This document shows positions 10,601 to 17,516 of a DNA stretch of 29,886 nt, in pieces; positions within the stretch are counted from its first letter, which is position 1; every line of letters begins with the position of its first letter. The notes below the pieces were generated by a model. The model was not told the origin of the DNA. It saw nothing but the letters and a program-made list of their open reading frames with translations, and ran no database searches. Location: the IMG/VR virus record IMGVR_UViG_3300031688_000084, positions 1 through 29,886 of that record; one strand, given 5' to 3'. The DNA comes from a virus. The position numbers and the translations under genes were made by a program.

Positions 10601-11846
10601 CACTTGACTGTACGTCTGGTGATCCTATCACCGTAGAGTACTTAGATTGTTTATCTACAAATGTAGTAGAGAAATCTAGAGATGGTCTATAAAAAGCTTG
10701 AACAAATTGAGTCTTCTTGTACTCAGGAGTTGCGGGATCATTTAAAATCTTCAACAGCTCTGCGTATTCTGCGTGATAAGGTAATAGAGTTTCTAACTTC
10801 TCTAATAACGCAGGCAGTGCATCAAACTCTCCCTCTTTAGGGTGAATTCCAGCCAAGTATGACTGTAGTTGAGCATAAACTTTCGTAGCATTTACTAAAG
10901 TACTAGATTTTAATGTAGCTGATTTGGAGATCTTTACAACCGCCTTACCGTTTACATCTACCCACTCAGTCTTCCATAGGGACTGAATAAGTAATTTTAT
11001 ATTAGCAGCTGCAGAGTCTTTAGGGTTAGTAAAGTGTGCAGGTGTTATATTTAAAGCCGCCGTAGGCTCATTGTCTTCAACGGCCTGTACACCTGAAGCA
11101 GACGATACTCTCCTCACAACTAGCTCTAGTAACTTAGAGTTTTGTTTATCCAAGAAGTATTCCCCTTCACTATTCTTTACTGGCGTACCAGTTGTAGCGT
11201 CGTGATAGATTAAATCAGTGAACATTCTATCCCACATATCTTGCATTGCTGCAGGATATACAGCGCCTGCAGCTTTAACCTTCATAGGAAGATAAAACTT
11301 ACCAAACGTAACAGCCTTAGCTAACACATCAAAGTTTATGTGCTTAAGGTCTGTGAAATCTTGTATAGTGTATGTATTGTTTTTAAGGATCTCTGCGAAC
11401 AACCGTTCAGTTGCTTCTAAAATCTGAGAAGCAGACATTCCAGGGATTCTCTTCAAACCTAAAGGAATTCTTTCCGTTGCTGTAGCCTTATTAGTATCCG
11501 ATACATGCCAAAAAGACTCCTCACCGTTTACTTTAGAGTTGTAGTGTTTATTCCCAAGGAGCATTGGTTCTCCTTGTGAGTTTACATTATGCCCAGACTC
11601 ACTTTCTTCAAACCAGTCTAAGAAATCTTGAGTCTCGATTGTCTTATATAACTCATAGGCCTTTTTAGCTGCAACAACATCAACCCCCTCTTCGGTGGTT
11701 TTATTTAAGTTGTAGAGCTCTGCGTATAAAGAAGAAAACTGATCGCTATTTTGAATAGATACTTTACCATTTCTGACTGTCTTAACTCCCGCTTTAACTG
11801 AAGCGTAAGGGTTTTTAAAGTCATCCGTTACTAAACTACATCTCAT
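4662..11846 (-). CDS. Virion-packaged single-chain RNA polymerase, crAss-like (phi14:2 gp66 type)
   Basis: A 2,394-residue protein. The metal-binding motif DFDID lies at residues 1434-1438 (bases 7533-7547), in the context KTGSDFDIDKVFLLLP, as in crAss-like phage RNA polymerases with the double-psi beta-barrel fold shared with eukaryotic RNAi polymerases and multisubunit RNAP. The three Asp residues are expected to hold the catalytic magnesium. A second conserved block, about residues 915-944 (SMIATRES, then LFVGHPAMYK and a KR pair), is also typical of the family. In phi14:2 the enzyme is packaged in the virion and transcribes early genes after injection; I infer the same here. Unusual features are a phage 'A1S_2505'-like domain at about 1711-1840, an acidic linker at about 1852-1873, and an N-terminal FxxWF...GEP motif (74-94). 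The C-terminal part (about 2100-2200, MAFISSGFGDSLASFHKMIP) again resembles the family. It is slightly longer than gp66 (about 2,180 aa). The start follows an A-rich stretch without a Shine-Dalgarno site, 10 bases after the previous stop. Confidence 0.9.
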   Translation of the reverse strand: MRCSLVTDDFKNPYASVKAGVKTVRNGKVSIQNSDQFSSLYAELYNLNKTTEEGVDVVAAKKAYELYKTIETQDFLDWFEESESGHNVNSQGEPMLLGNKHYNSKVNGEESFWHVSDTNKATATERIPLGLKRIPGMSASQILEATERLFAEILKNNTYTIQDFTDLKHINFDVLAKAVTFGKFYLPMKVKAAGAVYPAAMQDMWDRMFTDLIYHDATTGTPVKNSEGEYFLDKQNSKLLELVVRRVSSASGVQAVEDNEPTAALNITPAHFTNPKDSAAANIKLLIQSLWKTEWVDVNGKAVVKISKSATLKSSTLVNATKVYAQLQSYLAGIHPKEGEFDALPALLEKLETLLPYHAEYAELLKILNDPATPEYKKTQFVQAFYRPSLDFSTTFVDKQSKYSTVIGSPDVQSSEKDILASWQVNFEKKLLSVSKAGRKILDLEAAEEALANYNKLVKEIGYARRNDLPLTQFDGKILNLLDSIGVTMSKAALKYHILNTSTEEDPTIGYTMTMSGLNYVFQSSKATSSTTVSNLIDSAKKAKASNSNRPVLEDEEGDVRSIITDESGINTLALAEAVFKEDLVDNTVLGPGGKLYWKYGLYSFLHTTIDKLHRGDTSYLEQLEASPYTSNSRWVRWLRDETVKEGKLNRDNFKLVQFLHMVNTSTDSQGKAYTELLGPDHMVNAITRSMKGLHGTIARGTSSTDYAIQGPPIEDSGVIFEDDQISFENSTVLDVFKEYITADLVAQRQAFEDVKNAEATGDMTRMILFYHYQLDNNNKVVFFDKNGVPTGNVFNPNTMVFPELGYNANEKGEATGLAAELGIYGQNGDTRGLPFTIENDKDASVLNNPKVEALITESFNRIYMHNLNKADKLGVMSPVNGVVINKRIEKGLIDNTHSDIEAQHKAGRVLGNYVLNSMIATRESISLFVGHPAMYKSVEDMPKRTSHFTTPVSKLRIYRDSNDKWEVNPHYLHATVTDIEAPSMVSQDPRFRDLVGDEIADLWEGETDIADATTWVSPTLFKQREKGVGKWNDLRDAAFNRIMQGKGTQADFENAMFTPIKGTVRGMVAKGFYVIPRIEKTAYMPLWPALVNTTSLQAVYDTLLEKESEYKKEYGEEIGAQIGLISSVKTGANTVGKMDDNAGNLSMGDLTFTSESHESWGLAQDLPTKGFKPTIVGSQAKVNIMANINPEGIYGDLTGEEWLAEAHDVERQISDLGLIEFAEEFGIEITRDFDGVPSGVVKDKTLFRQALASKFLEADNMNIVEGLESGEVPLDAIFQARQRFQSIITNGLKSKAVLYKSLGGSFAQMSAFGLGIDENRYGNLSDSVRGKIRWIVPTSRLKPPRLDMKNKKVLPGQILLPYKYVKDIKGYENMTDEELRSKIDPKALQVIGYRIPNQSVASMDSLEIVGILPEEMGDTIVVYEDITAKTGSDFDIDKVFLLLPNLRIDGPAHGNTGNLVRVPSNEEGKKSLENRRIELWEDALQSKDNMAQVMYPTDANFLKDDANEIRKLIESNNPETDSKGKDIMLGLKMISPDYQESLRERFIIGQKMVAAVANNIVDQVNSTQSGFYLNSDIGIGHRFNLGTSENPLWRTSLHEEQSENMHHFITQLLSAYMNANVDIEKDPYIYYTNFNPNTSNIGFLLLRAGVDYRWVNRFLAQPVLRELSDQMNALGSESLPGKKGFKEALARTKSVFFPKAEVEGARKTYSGFVTKLEDNQVFVFGSNPEGKHGKGAAKAAMNFGAIYGQGEGMQGQSYALPTKDLRVTENKGMRSISEDDIADSIEQLYNVARENPEKEYLVNDYSGKNLNGYTGEEMAEMFTIYQGNEIPSNIVFSEKFEKQVAEVLEINSPVKEEIEEEEELEEEVRLEEKLTIPILNRLLKDDSADDFYELQEYILDQFGELKDVAGPVFSQLLATKVSTKGAGKSLIEAAVMREKKLEADNSDVFEGFSNKFTNTTLESQYKNSVDFLLNTFEGEFLSNSPFMENGLNAILGVTGSTGSQDVELRTRITNKMYSYVYSGFFSRGMDVDSVSKGMLFNSTDNAAFVREFRVMQEKKPNSILLSMLGSKLNHNAGSEFKNPSYITARGTKSVPSDVMNLAYREWEEMYLNKETTKFASKMVRMAFISSGFGDSLASFHKMIPMQWNIDSGFATYVKDVSNTLREDGSGIFLNDMVSQILRHEFDNKAFVEDFSDMAGVWNVFRSAEDNKASGTNGGKKLTLPRALAVELKFPAAKMAISKSIPQMEGKAPILIYKKFIRYDVSGESLTTSSKTLDKNGNPIFTTKQGKDTPMLYEFAGEDRTSGNPIYISRDPLGYRGKGGVKLNEFNFNPDSVSSVKLASIYDSNKTGYRLLSKKEEGHADRLTEFLTTLRQPLHYSQVVRLTAPHINKC
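6326..6716 (-). other. A1S_2505-like phage domain inserted in the RNA polymerase, next to an acidic linker
   Basis: Polymerase residues about 1711-1840. Visible family pattern: KLEDNQVFVFGSN (VFVFG begins at residue 1722), GKHGKGAAKAA, FGAIYGQGEG, SYALPTKD, a helix with EDDIADSI, then LNGYTGEEMAEMF and a final NIVFSEKF. This is the complete order of motifs of the stand-alone proteins usually named 'A1S_2505 family phage non-structural protein', found in phages and bacterial prophages, whose activity is not established as far as I know. The block just before it (FLAQPVLREL) and the helical region after it look like polymerase sequence, so it appears to be an insertion. It is followed at about 1852-1873 by a run of Glu (bases 6226-6292), presumably a flexible linker. 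Confidence 0.75.
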
Positions 11847-11856
11847 TGTTTTTTAT

Positions 11857-14800
11857 TTAAAATATTGAACCTCCACAGGTTTTATCCTCGTTGGAAACTG
11901 ACTCATCCTCTACTAATGTAAAACCACTAAGGTTAAACTCATCTGCAGTCTCAAAGCCTTTAAGCATATTATCAACAGTAGAGTTGACATCTTCTTTATT
12001 TTCACTTTCAGTCTTCGTAGTAGCTTCTACCTCTCCACCACCAAAAAATCCAATCTCATCTAGGAAGCTTTCCGCATCCTTCATAAGAGCTGACTCAGTC
12101 TTACCCTCAGTTCCAGGAGCCTCCTCTACAGCTTTCTTTGGAGCAGCCTTTGGTTTAGCTTTAGGTTTAGCAGTCTTCTTAGGTAAAGGTTTTCTGTCCT
12201 CGCTTTCTATGGGCCCAAACTCTAGAGAAGGCTGAATAAACGAAGAACCTGTAGCTTGAAAAGCTCTAGCGTTGGTGTAGATAATACCATTATCCGCCAA
12301 CCAGTCATTATATGCGTAGTTGTTAACGCTGTTAGCTTCAGACATCTTAACGTTAAACCTTTTGTTTTCCGTTATCCATGTAACTATCTCTTCCTTACGA
12401 CTCTCTACTTCAGCAAGCGGGATAGTCATATCCCCCAAAGTTAATGTTTTTGCCTTTAAATCAAACTTAAATGCAGGAGTATTACCCTCATACGTGATTA
12501 AACTTAACATTTGAGAGTATGTACCTCTACCCTTTCTACTCCCAAAGTACTTCATGAACTCTTCAACTAGTGGGCTTTTACCTGACCAGCCTTCTAGATC
12601 CTCTTTAGCTACTTTAGAGTTTAAAGCTTTAAGCTTACCTGTAGCCTTTGCTATATAAATATCTACAATAACACTAGCCATATCCTTACTCACATTAGAT
12701 ACAAATAATCTAAGTGGGAAAGGCTTACCGTTAGCCATCTTTAAGATAGTATAAATAGCCCCGTTGGTTGCAGGACTTCCTTGGAAATCGATAAGCCCAG
12801 GGTGAGGAGTTTTAGATTCGTCCGTGTACTGAGTATTACTGTTAGCTAAAAGAACTAATTTCTCTTTTCTACCTTGAGTATACCCACCATTAACAACAAC
12901 TCTTGGATTGTTTCTCTCGAAACTACCATCCTTGTTCTTTCTAACCGTTATATGACCACCAGACATTCTAGTGATAGTGGTTGTAGGGGTTTTACCCTCT
13001 TGATAAGCCTTGTAAATAGCTCTTCTATATTCCAATAAGTCTTTAATAGCCTTATCCTGGAGAGCAGGCTTCATGAATTTATGAATATGTCCCTCTTCGT
13101 GTACATACACTACTACAGGGCCATCTTCATTAGCTACTTGGATCTCTCCTTTAATAGCTAACCTTCCTAATTCCTCATCAGTTAAATCTTCTTTGTTTTT
13201 AACCTTAGATACTAATCCTGCAGTCTTCTTTTGAGACAGCATGTAGTCTAAATCAAATTCAAAGTATATTTTCTTACCTTTCATGTTCCCCGTTTTAGGG
13301 TTTTCTAAAAAGTCAGAGGTTACTTTATCTTTACCTGCGCCGTTGAAGTAATTTCTAGTAGACTTCCAAGCTGCCTTAAGTATTGTAGATAGAAATCCAG
13401 CTGAGTTATCAACATTATCTATCTGCTCCTCAATAGATTGAGAATCATCTTGAGCGTTATCAGGGATAGGAGCTTCCTTCTCTGTGGACTTCTTAACAGG
13501 GCTCTCTGGTGCTGGAGGAACAGTTTGCTCTCCCTTAGACTTAGCTTTGTTAAGAATTGCATCTGTAGTATTCCTAGGTAATTCTACTTTATCCAACATC
13601 TCTACCTCAACCTTTTTAATAGGCTTTTTAGAGGAAGGTAATCTACTAGTTTTAGAGGCTCCTGGTTGGTAGTAAATAGGAATAGCTAACACTACTAACT
13701 CTGTAGCCAAGACACCGTGGGTGTTATTTAAAAGTATTCTATAAACAGACAACTGTTTTTGATGTTTCTCTTTGTTTGATACTCCGTACTTAGTAGACTC
13801 GTACTTAGGGATATTCTCTCCTGGGTATTTATCCACTAGCTGATCTCCCCTCATAGTCTTCATATCATAAATACGGAAGACCCCATCTTTATCATATGTA
13901 AGTAAATCTACTGTACCTGCAACTCCTAACTCATCGTTGTATAAAACAATATCATCAGAAATTACTGTCTCTCCTCTAGACTTAAAGCCAGCTTCAAGCT
14001 CTTTGAGGTGACTTTCAAATTCATAAAGTAAAGGTCCAGGAGCAAAAGTATATGCACGCATCTTTTTTAAACCTTGAGGGCTAAAGAAATCCCTAACAAA
14101 CTCATCGATAGCTGTCCCTATCTCCTGCGCGCTCTTAAGCATTGGAGATTCTTCAGGGTCAGTCTCAGTTATTGTGTGAGTTACACGTCTATATTGTTTT
14201 CCTGTTTTAGTGTTTATATAATGTGACCCATCCTCAGAAAGTTTAATAAAGTCTTGATTACCCGTAAGCTCTTTTATTATGTCATCTATCTTAGAGGGTA
14301 CACTCTTTGTTTTATTCTTAGCGTATGCGTTTACATCTTTCTTGGTTATGGTGTGATTACCATTCGCATCAAGAGGTCCGCTACCTTCTATCATAGAGAA
14401 GTCTACACCTAATTTTTTAGCCAGCTCTTGAGCTCCCTCTTCAAACGTAGGTTCCTGAGCTGTTGGCGCCTCTTCAGTGGAATTTGACTCCTGTCTTTTT
14501 AATTCCTCTGCGATTTCTTCCTCAGATTTACCGTCTTGTACAGTCTGATTAGCTTGCTCTTCTGCTTTAGCCACTGCTACTTCTGGAGCAGCCTTTGCAG
14601 CCTTGTTTAAGGTGTCTTGAGGGCTATTATATAATCCATTAACAAGCTCTCTAAAATGTCTCTTAGACTCGCCAATACGCATTGCATCTATAAATAGTTG
14701 CATACCTTTAACCTTGTCTATAGTGGTAGGGTTTTTAGACTTCTCCCACTCAGAGGCTTTCTCTTTATACATCGCTGCTGCCTTATCCCAAAACGACTCA

Positions 14801-17514
14801 CCTTCTTTAGGGTCTTGTTCTGTGGATATGCTGTCCAGATCAGTTACATTAAGAATTCCTCCTGATAAATCAGCCATCTCAGCTTTAACCTCAGCCTCTC
14901 TTTTATCCATATCCTTAGACATGAAAGAGTAATAAGTTAAAACAGATTTTAAATAAGGTAAAGCTTTAGCCAAATCCTCAGGACTTCCTTTGAACTTCTT
15001 AGCTATGTCTTCTATAATTGAATCTATACCCTCCTCTACTGAAGAGAAAGAAGATTTGAAATCTTTTACTTTAGACCTAATTGAGTCTATCTGCTTATTA
15101 ACATCTAGTCTATTAGGTAGAAGATCTTTATCAGTTTCACTTCCTTTTTCGTAACCTGCAATACCAAAGGTTTCCCCAAACTCGTCCTCAGACATTTTGG
15201 AAGCATCCTCTAATATGCTCTCTATAACATCCATCTGACCTAACTCTTGAGCTAGTTTAAGTGTATGGTATAGTTTTATGGATTCTTGGTTTTTAGATTG
15301 ATGTATATCACCTTTCTCCAAAGCGTCAAGATGAGCTCCTTCACTGGCTTCCAATCTTGCCATAGCTTCTACATGTCTATACAGCTCGCCGTCTTCCGTT
15401 AGGATGTTAAAATCCTCTACTAATTTTTTAGTGTTCTCATATTTAGCTACCCATGTTTGAGCTTCTGTAGGAGATCCTGTGAATCTTCCACCTTGCTCAC
15501 CTAGGAATCCTAACAAGAAGCCTAGAAGCATCGACTGTCTACCTTCTACTTCTGTAGGGGTTTTTGCAATCCCTCTACCCATAGAACCTGTAATACCTAC
15601 AAATCCCTCAATAAGACTTGCAACACCTTTTTTATCTGGTCTGTATTCGTAATCAAAGTAATCATGAGCACCCTTCTCTATTGCGAATTGGGCCCACTCT
15701 TCAGACATCTCAGCTAAAGGCTTCTTTAAAGCCAGTAATTTAGCTTGAGTAAATAATCTCTTTTTTGAATACTCCTTAGTACCTAGTTTTAATCCTCTAC
15801 GTTTTATTAATCCTTTAAGAATATTAGAAGAAGTACTCTTGTAGCCACCCTTAAATAGGTTTTTAAACATTAAAAGGTTAGTAGATCCTACTACAGCGAC
15901 GTTAGCTAAAAATCCTACATTAGCGTAAGACGCTGCTGCGGTTTCCACCTCTTCGTCACTCATATTCACATACCTAGGGTCTCCTGAATCTCTTAGGTTT
16001 TGTATCTGCTTGACACTTCCCCAATAAATACTATTAGATTCTATACTTGCCTCTCCTACTGCAGATATAATACCTGCACCATAAAAGTTAGCTGCTTTCG
16101 ATCTTGTAGCGGTCTTTCCTAGAATATCTACCATACGTCTAGACTTCTCCATAGACAACCCTAAACTTTGGGCCCTCCACTGGGCAGCTTTCGCTCTCCA
16201 GATAGATTTAGGGTTAACTCTGTTTAAGGTTTTAAACATTTTCTCCCCTAATTTCCACTCAGCTGCAACACCCCCTGACATAGCTGCCCCTGCTAGGAAT
16301 CCAACTCCTTGAGGTAATTGCTTTGTCCAAAAGTTTGCATTTACAGTGGTATTTTTCTGCTCTTCGGTGTCATGGTGGGGGTATTTCTCTCCCTCCCATT
16401 TAACCATTTCTTCTATAGCTGTATTGACAGGGTTAGAGTATATACCACTAAACCTACCTGTAGCTATAGCTGTTGGAATACCTACAAGTATAGAGGCTTC
16501 TGTTGCGGAAACAACCTGAGCAAAACTAGTTGCCATTGTTCCCATCCCTCTACCTAGTTTATTCCAATTACTTTGAAGCCTACCTGCAGCCTCTGTTCTG
16601 TTGTTACCTTCAAACATGGTAACTCCTTGGTCACGTTGCTCTTGTCTGAAGCCTGCCTCAGATTTATGTTCTAATATATTTGAATTCCACTCCCAATCCT
16701 TATCCTTATAATACTGAACAGCCTTACCTTTTTTACCGTAGGCCTTTATACCATCACTTTTGTAAGGGTCAAATTTAGGTTCTTTCTTATCCTCTATCGA
16801 GTAGTTAGATAAATCTGTTTTACCCTTAACCTTAGCTTCAGGCCCGTTACTTTTAGGTCTATTCATCATAGACATGTAAGGACTTCCTTGGCTTATATCC
16901 AAAGACTTAGCACCTTCCTTTAATAGCTCATTGTACACTTCAGCGTAAGAAGAGCTAAGATTGAAAGGGTTCTCTTTAAAAGAGTTTTGAACTCCGAATA
17001 TAGGGTAGTCACCTGAACTAGTAAGCTTTCCGTCTTCATACACAGATTGCTCTCCGTCTGCATTAATAAAATTAGGGCCATTTTTGGAGTTGAATTCTAA
17101 ATGAAAATGCTCTCCATCAGGATTAGTTCTTTCATCTATTAATTCTGCATTATTGTTAATTAAAAACTGACTACCAGCTTTACTTATCTTAGTACCTGCA
17201 TCATCGTCAAAGAAGAAGTTCAGAAAATCTTTACCGTCCTTATCCTTTACCCCAAAATCAATAGCATTCCCAGTTCCGTGCAAGCTAGAGGAATCCCCCC
17301 TAGAAGCACTTGTGATAGTGAAATCTGACCCCGCTTTAGAGACTAAATCCCTAAGCCCTGTTGACGCCTCCCTACCTAAAGAAGGGTCACTGACCCCTCT
17401 AAAGGTTATATTGGGTACATCTAAAGGTTCGGGTGCTCCTGCAGGTAAATTATCTGTACCTAAAGGTTGTTGGGTTGTTTTAGGAGCTACTGTTAAGTTA
17501 CTAAGATCTGCCAT
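11857..17514 (-). CDS. Multidomain ejected protein: M15 peptidase, membrane segments, PD-(D/E)XK nuclease-like domain
   Basis: A 1,885-residue protein. Residues 77-86 fit the M15 peptidase motif SxHxxGxAxD (SLHGTGNAID), and HFH at 136-138 supplies the last zinc ligand; expected ligands are H79, D86 and H138. This family cleaves peptidoglycan peptides. Hydrophobic stretches lie at about 323-351, 395-418, 528-555 and 630-675. Residues 1133-1258 fit a PD-(D/E)XK nuclease of the RecB/Cas4 sort: a GTAIDEF block, D1203 in GTVDLL, D1217 and K1219 in IYDMKT, and Q1254xxxY1258. HEEGH at 1472-1476 matches the zincin HExxH pattern but in a doubtful context. Residues about 1773-1798 are Lys/Pro/Ala-rich, and the protein ends in CGGSIF. 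Long charged linkers separate the parts. The start overlaps the previous stop (TAATG). By position and content it is probably a virion cargo protein that opens the cell wall and enters the host. The M15 call is strong, the nuclease moderate, the zincin weak. Confidence 0.75.
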   Translation of the reverse strand: MADLSNLTVAPKTTQQPLGTDNLPAGAPEPLDVPNITFRGVSDPSLGREASTGLRDLVSKAGSDFTITSASRGDSSSLHGTGNAIDFGVKDKDGKDFLNFFFDDDAGTKISKAGSQFLINNNAELIDERTNPDGEHFHLEFNSKNGPNFINADGEQSVYEDGKLTSSGDYPIFGVQNSFKENPFNLSSSYAEVYNELLKEGAKSLDISQGSPYMSMMNRPKSNGPEAKVKGKTDLSNYSIEDKKEPKFDPYKSDGIKAYGKKGKAVQYYKDKDWEWNSNILEHKSEAGFRQEQRDQGVTMFEGNNRTEAAGRLQSNWNKLGRGMGTMATSFAQVVSATEASILVGIPTAIATGRFSGIYSNPVNTAIEEMVKWEGEKYPHHDTEEQKNTTVNANFWTKQLPQGVGFLAGAAMSGGVAAEWKLGEKMFKTLNRVNPKSIWRAKAAQWRAQSLGLSMEKSRRMVDILGKTATRSKAANFYGAGIISAVGEASIESNSIYWGSVKQIQNLRDSGDPRYVNMSDEEVETAAASYANVGFLANVAVVGSTNLLMFKNLFKGGYKSTSSNILKGLIKRRGLKLGTKEYSKKRLFTQAKLLALKKPLAEMSEEWAQFAIEKGAHDYFDYEYRPDKKGVASLIEGFVGITGSMGRGIAKTPTEVEGRQSMLLGFLLGFLGEQGGRFTGSPTEAQTWVAKYENTKKLVEDFNILTEDGELYRHVEAMARLEASEGAHLDALEKGDIHQSKNQESIKLYHTLKLAQELGQMDVIESILEDASKMSEDEFGETFGIAGYEKGSETDKDLLPNRLDVNKQIDSIRSKVKDFKSSFSSVEEGIDSIIEDIAKKFKGSPEDLAKALPYLKSVLTYYSFMSKDMDKREAEVKAEMADLSGGILNVTDLDSISTEQDPKEGESFWDKAAAMYKEKASEWEKSKNPTTIDKVKGMQLFIDAMRIGESKRHFRELVNGLYNSPQDTLNKAAKAAPEVAVAKAEEQANQTVQDGKSEEEIAEELKRQESNSTEEAPTAQEPTFEEGAQELAKKLGVDFSMIEGSGPLDANGNHTITKKDVNAYAKNKTKSVPSKIDDIIKELTGNQDFIKLSEDGSHYINTKTGKQYRRVTHTITETDPEESPMLKSAQEIGTAIDEFVRDFFSPQGLKKMRAYTFAPGPLLYEFESHLKELEAGFKSRGETVISDDIVLYNDELGVAGTVDLLTYDKDGVFRIYDMKTMRGDQLVDKYPGENIPKYESTKYGVSNKEKHQKQLSVYRILLNNTHGVLATELVVLAIPIYYQPGASKTSRLPSSKKPIKKVEVEMLDKVELPRNTTDAILNKAKSKGEQTVPPAPESPVKKSTEKEAPIPDNAQDDSQSIEEQIDNVDNSAGFLSTILKAAWKSTRNYFNGAGKDKVTSDFLENPKTGNMKGKKIYFEFDLDYMLSQKKTAGLVSKVKNKEDLTDEELGRLAIKGEIQVANEDGPVVVYVHEEGHIHKFMKPALQDKAIKDLLEYRRAIYKAYQEGKTPTTTITRMSGGHITVRKNKDGSFERNNPRVVVNGGYTQGRKEKLVLLANSNTQYTDESKTPHPGLIDFQGSPATNGAIYTILKMANGKPFPLRLFVSNVSKDMASVIVDIYIAKATGKLKALNSKVAKEDLEGWSGKSPLVEEFMKYFGSRKGRGTYSQMLSLITYEGNTPAFKFDLKAKTLTLGDMTIPLAEVESRKEEIVTWITENKRFNVKMSEANSVNNYAYNDWLADNGIIYTNARAFQATGSSFIQPSLEFGPIESEDRKPLPKKTAKPKAKPKAAPKKAVEEAPGTEGKTESALMKDAESFLDEIGFFGGGEVEATTKTESENKEDVNSTVDNMLKGFETADEFNLSGFTLVEDESVSNEDKTCGGSIF

Positions 17515-17516
17515 TA
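17512..17516 (-). promoter_or_regulatory. TAATG stop/start overlap
   Basis: The TAA of the 916-codon gene (17514-17516) and the ATG of the M15/nuclease gene (17512-17514) share one base, the same arrangement as the previous junction. It links three consecutive cargo genes into one coupled translational run. No strong Shine-Dalgarno site precedes this ATG, which makes coupling more plausible. Confidence 0.7.

Noticed and set aside
4662-11846. Intein in the RNA polymerase gene
   Set aside because: The insertion near residues 1711-1840 lacks intein splice motifs (no Cys/Ser start block or terminal HN-C/S/T) and matches a different phage domain family.
11850-11885. GGAGG upstream of the polymerase gene as a strong Shine-Dalgarno site
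   Set aside because: It encodes the Gly-Gly of the CGGSIF end of the preceding protein and is more than 20 bases from the polymerase ATG, too far to act as a normal ribosome binding site.
12120-12195. DNA-level tandem repeat (repeated TTTAGGTTTAGC-like words)
   Set aside because: The repetition is short and explained by the Lys/Pro/Ala-rich coding segment of the M15/nuclease protein.
16318-16557. Cys-rich 79-residue open frame on the + strand
   Set aside because: It lies wholly opposite the M15/nuclease gene, has no recognisable family pattern, and its Cys/Ser/Tyr-rich composition is what antisense reading of that gene would give. The other short + strand frames within 1038-27422 were rejected for the same reason.
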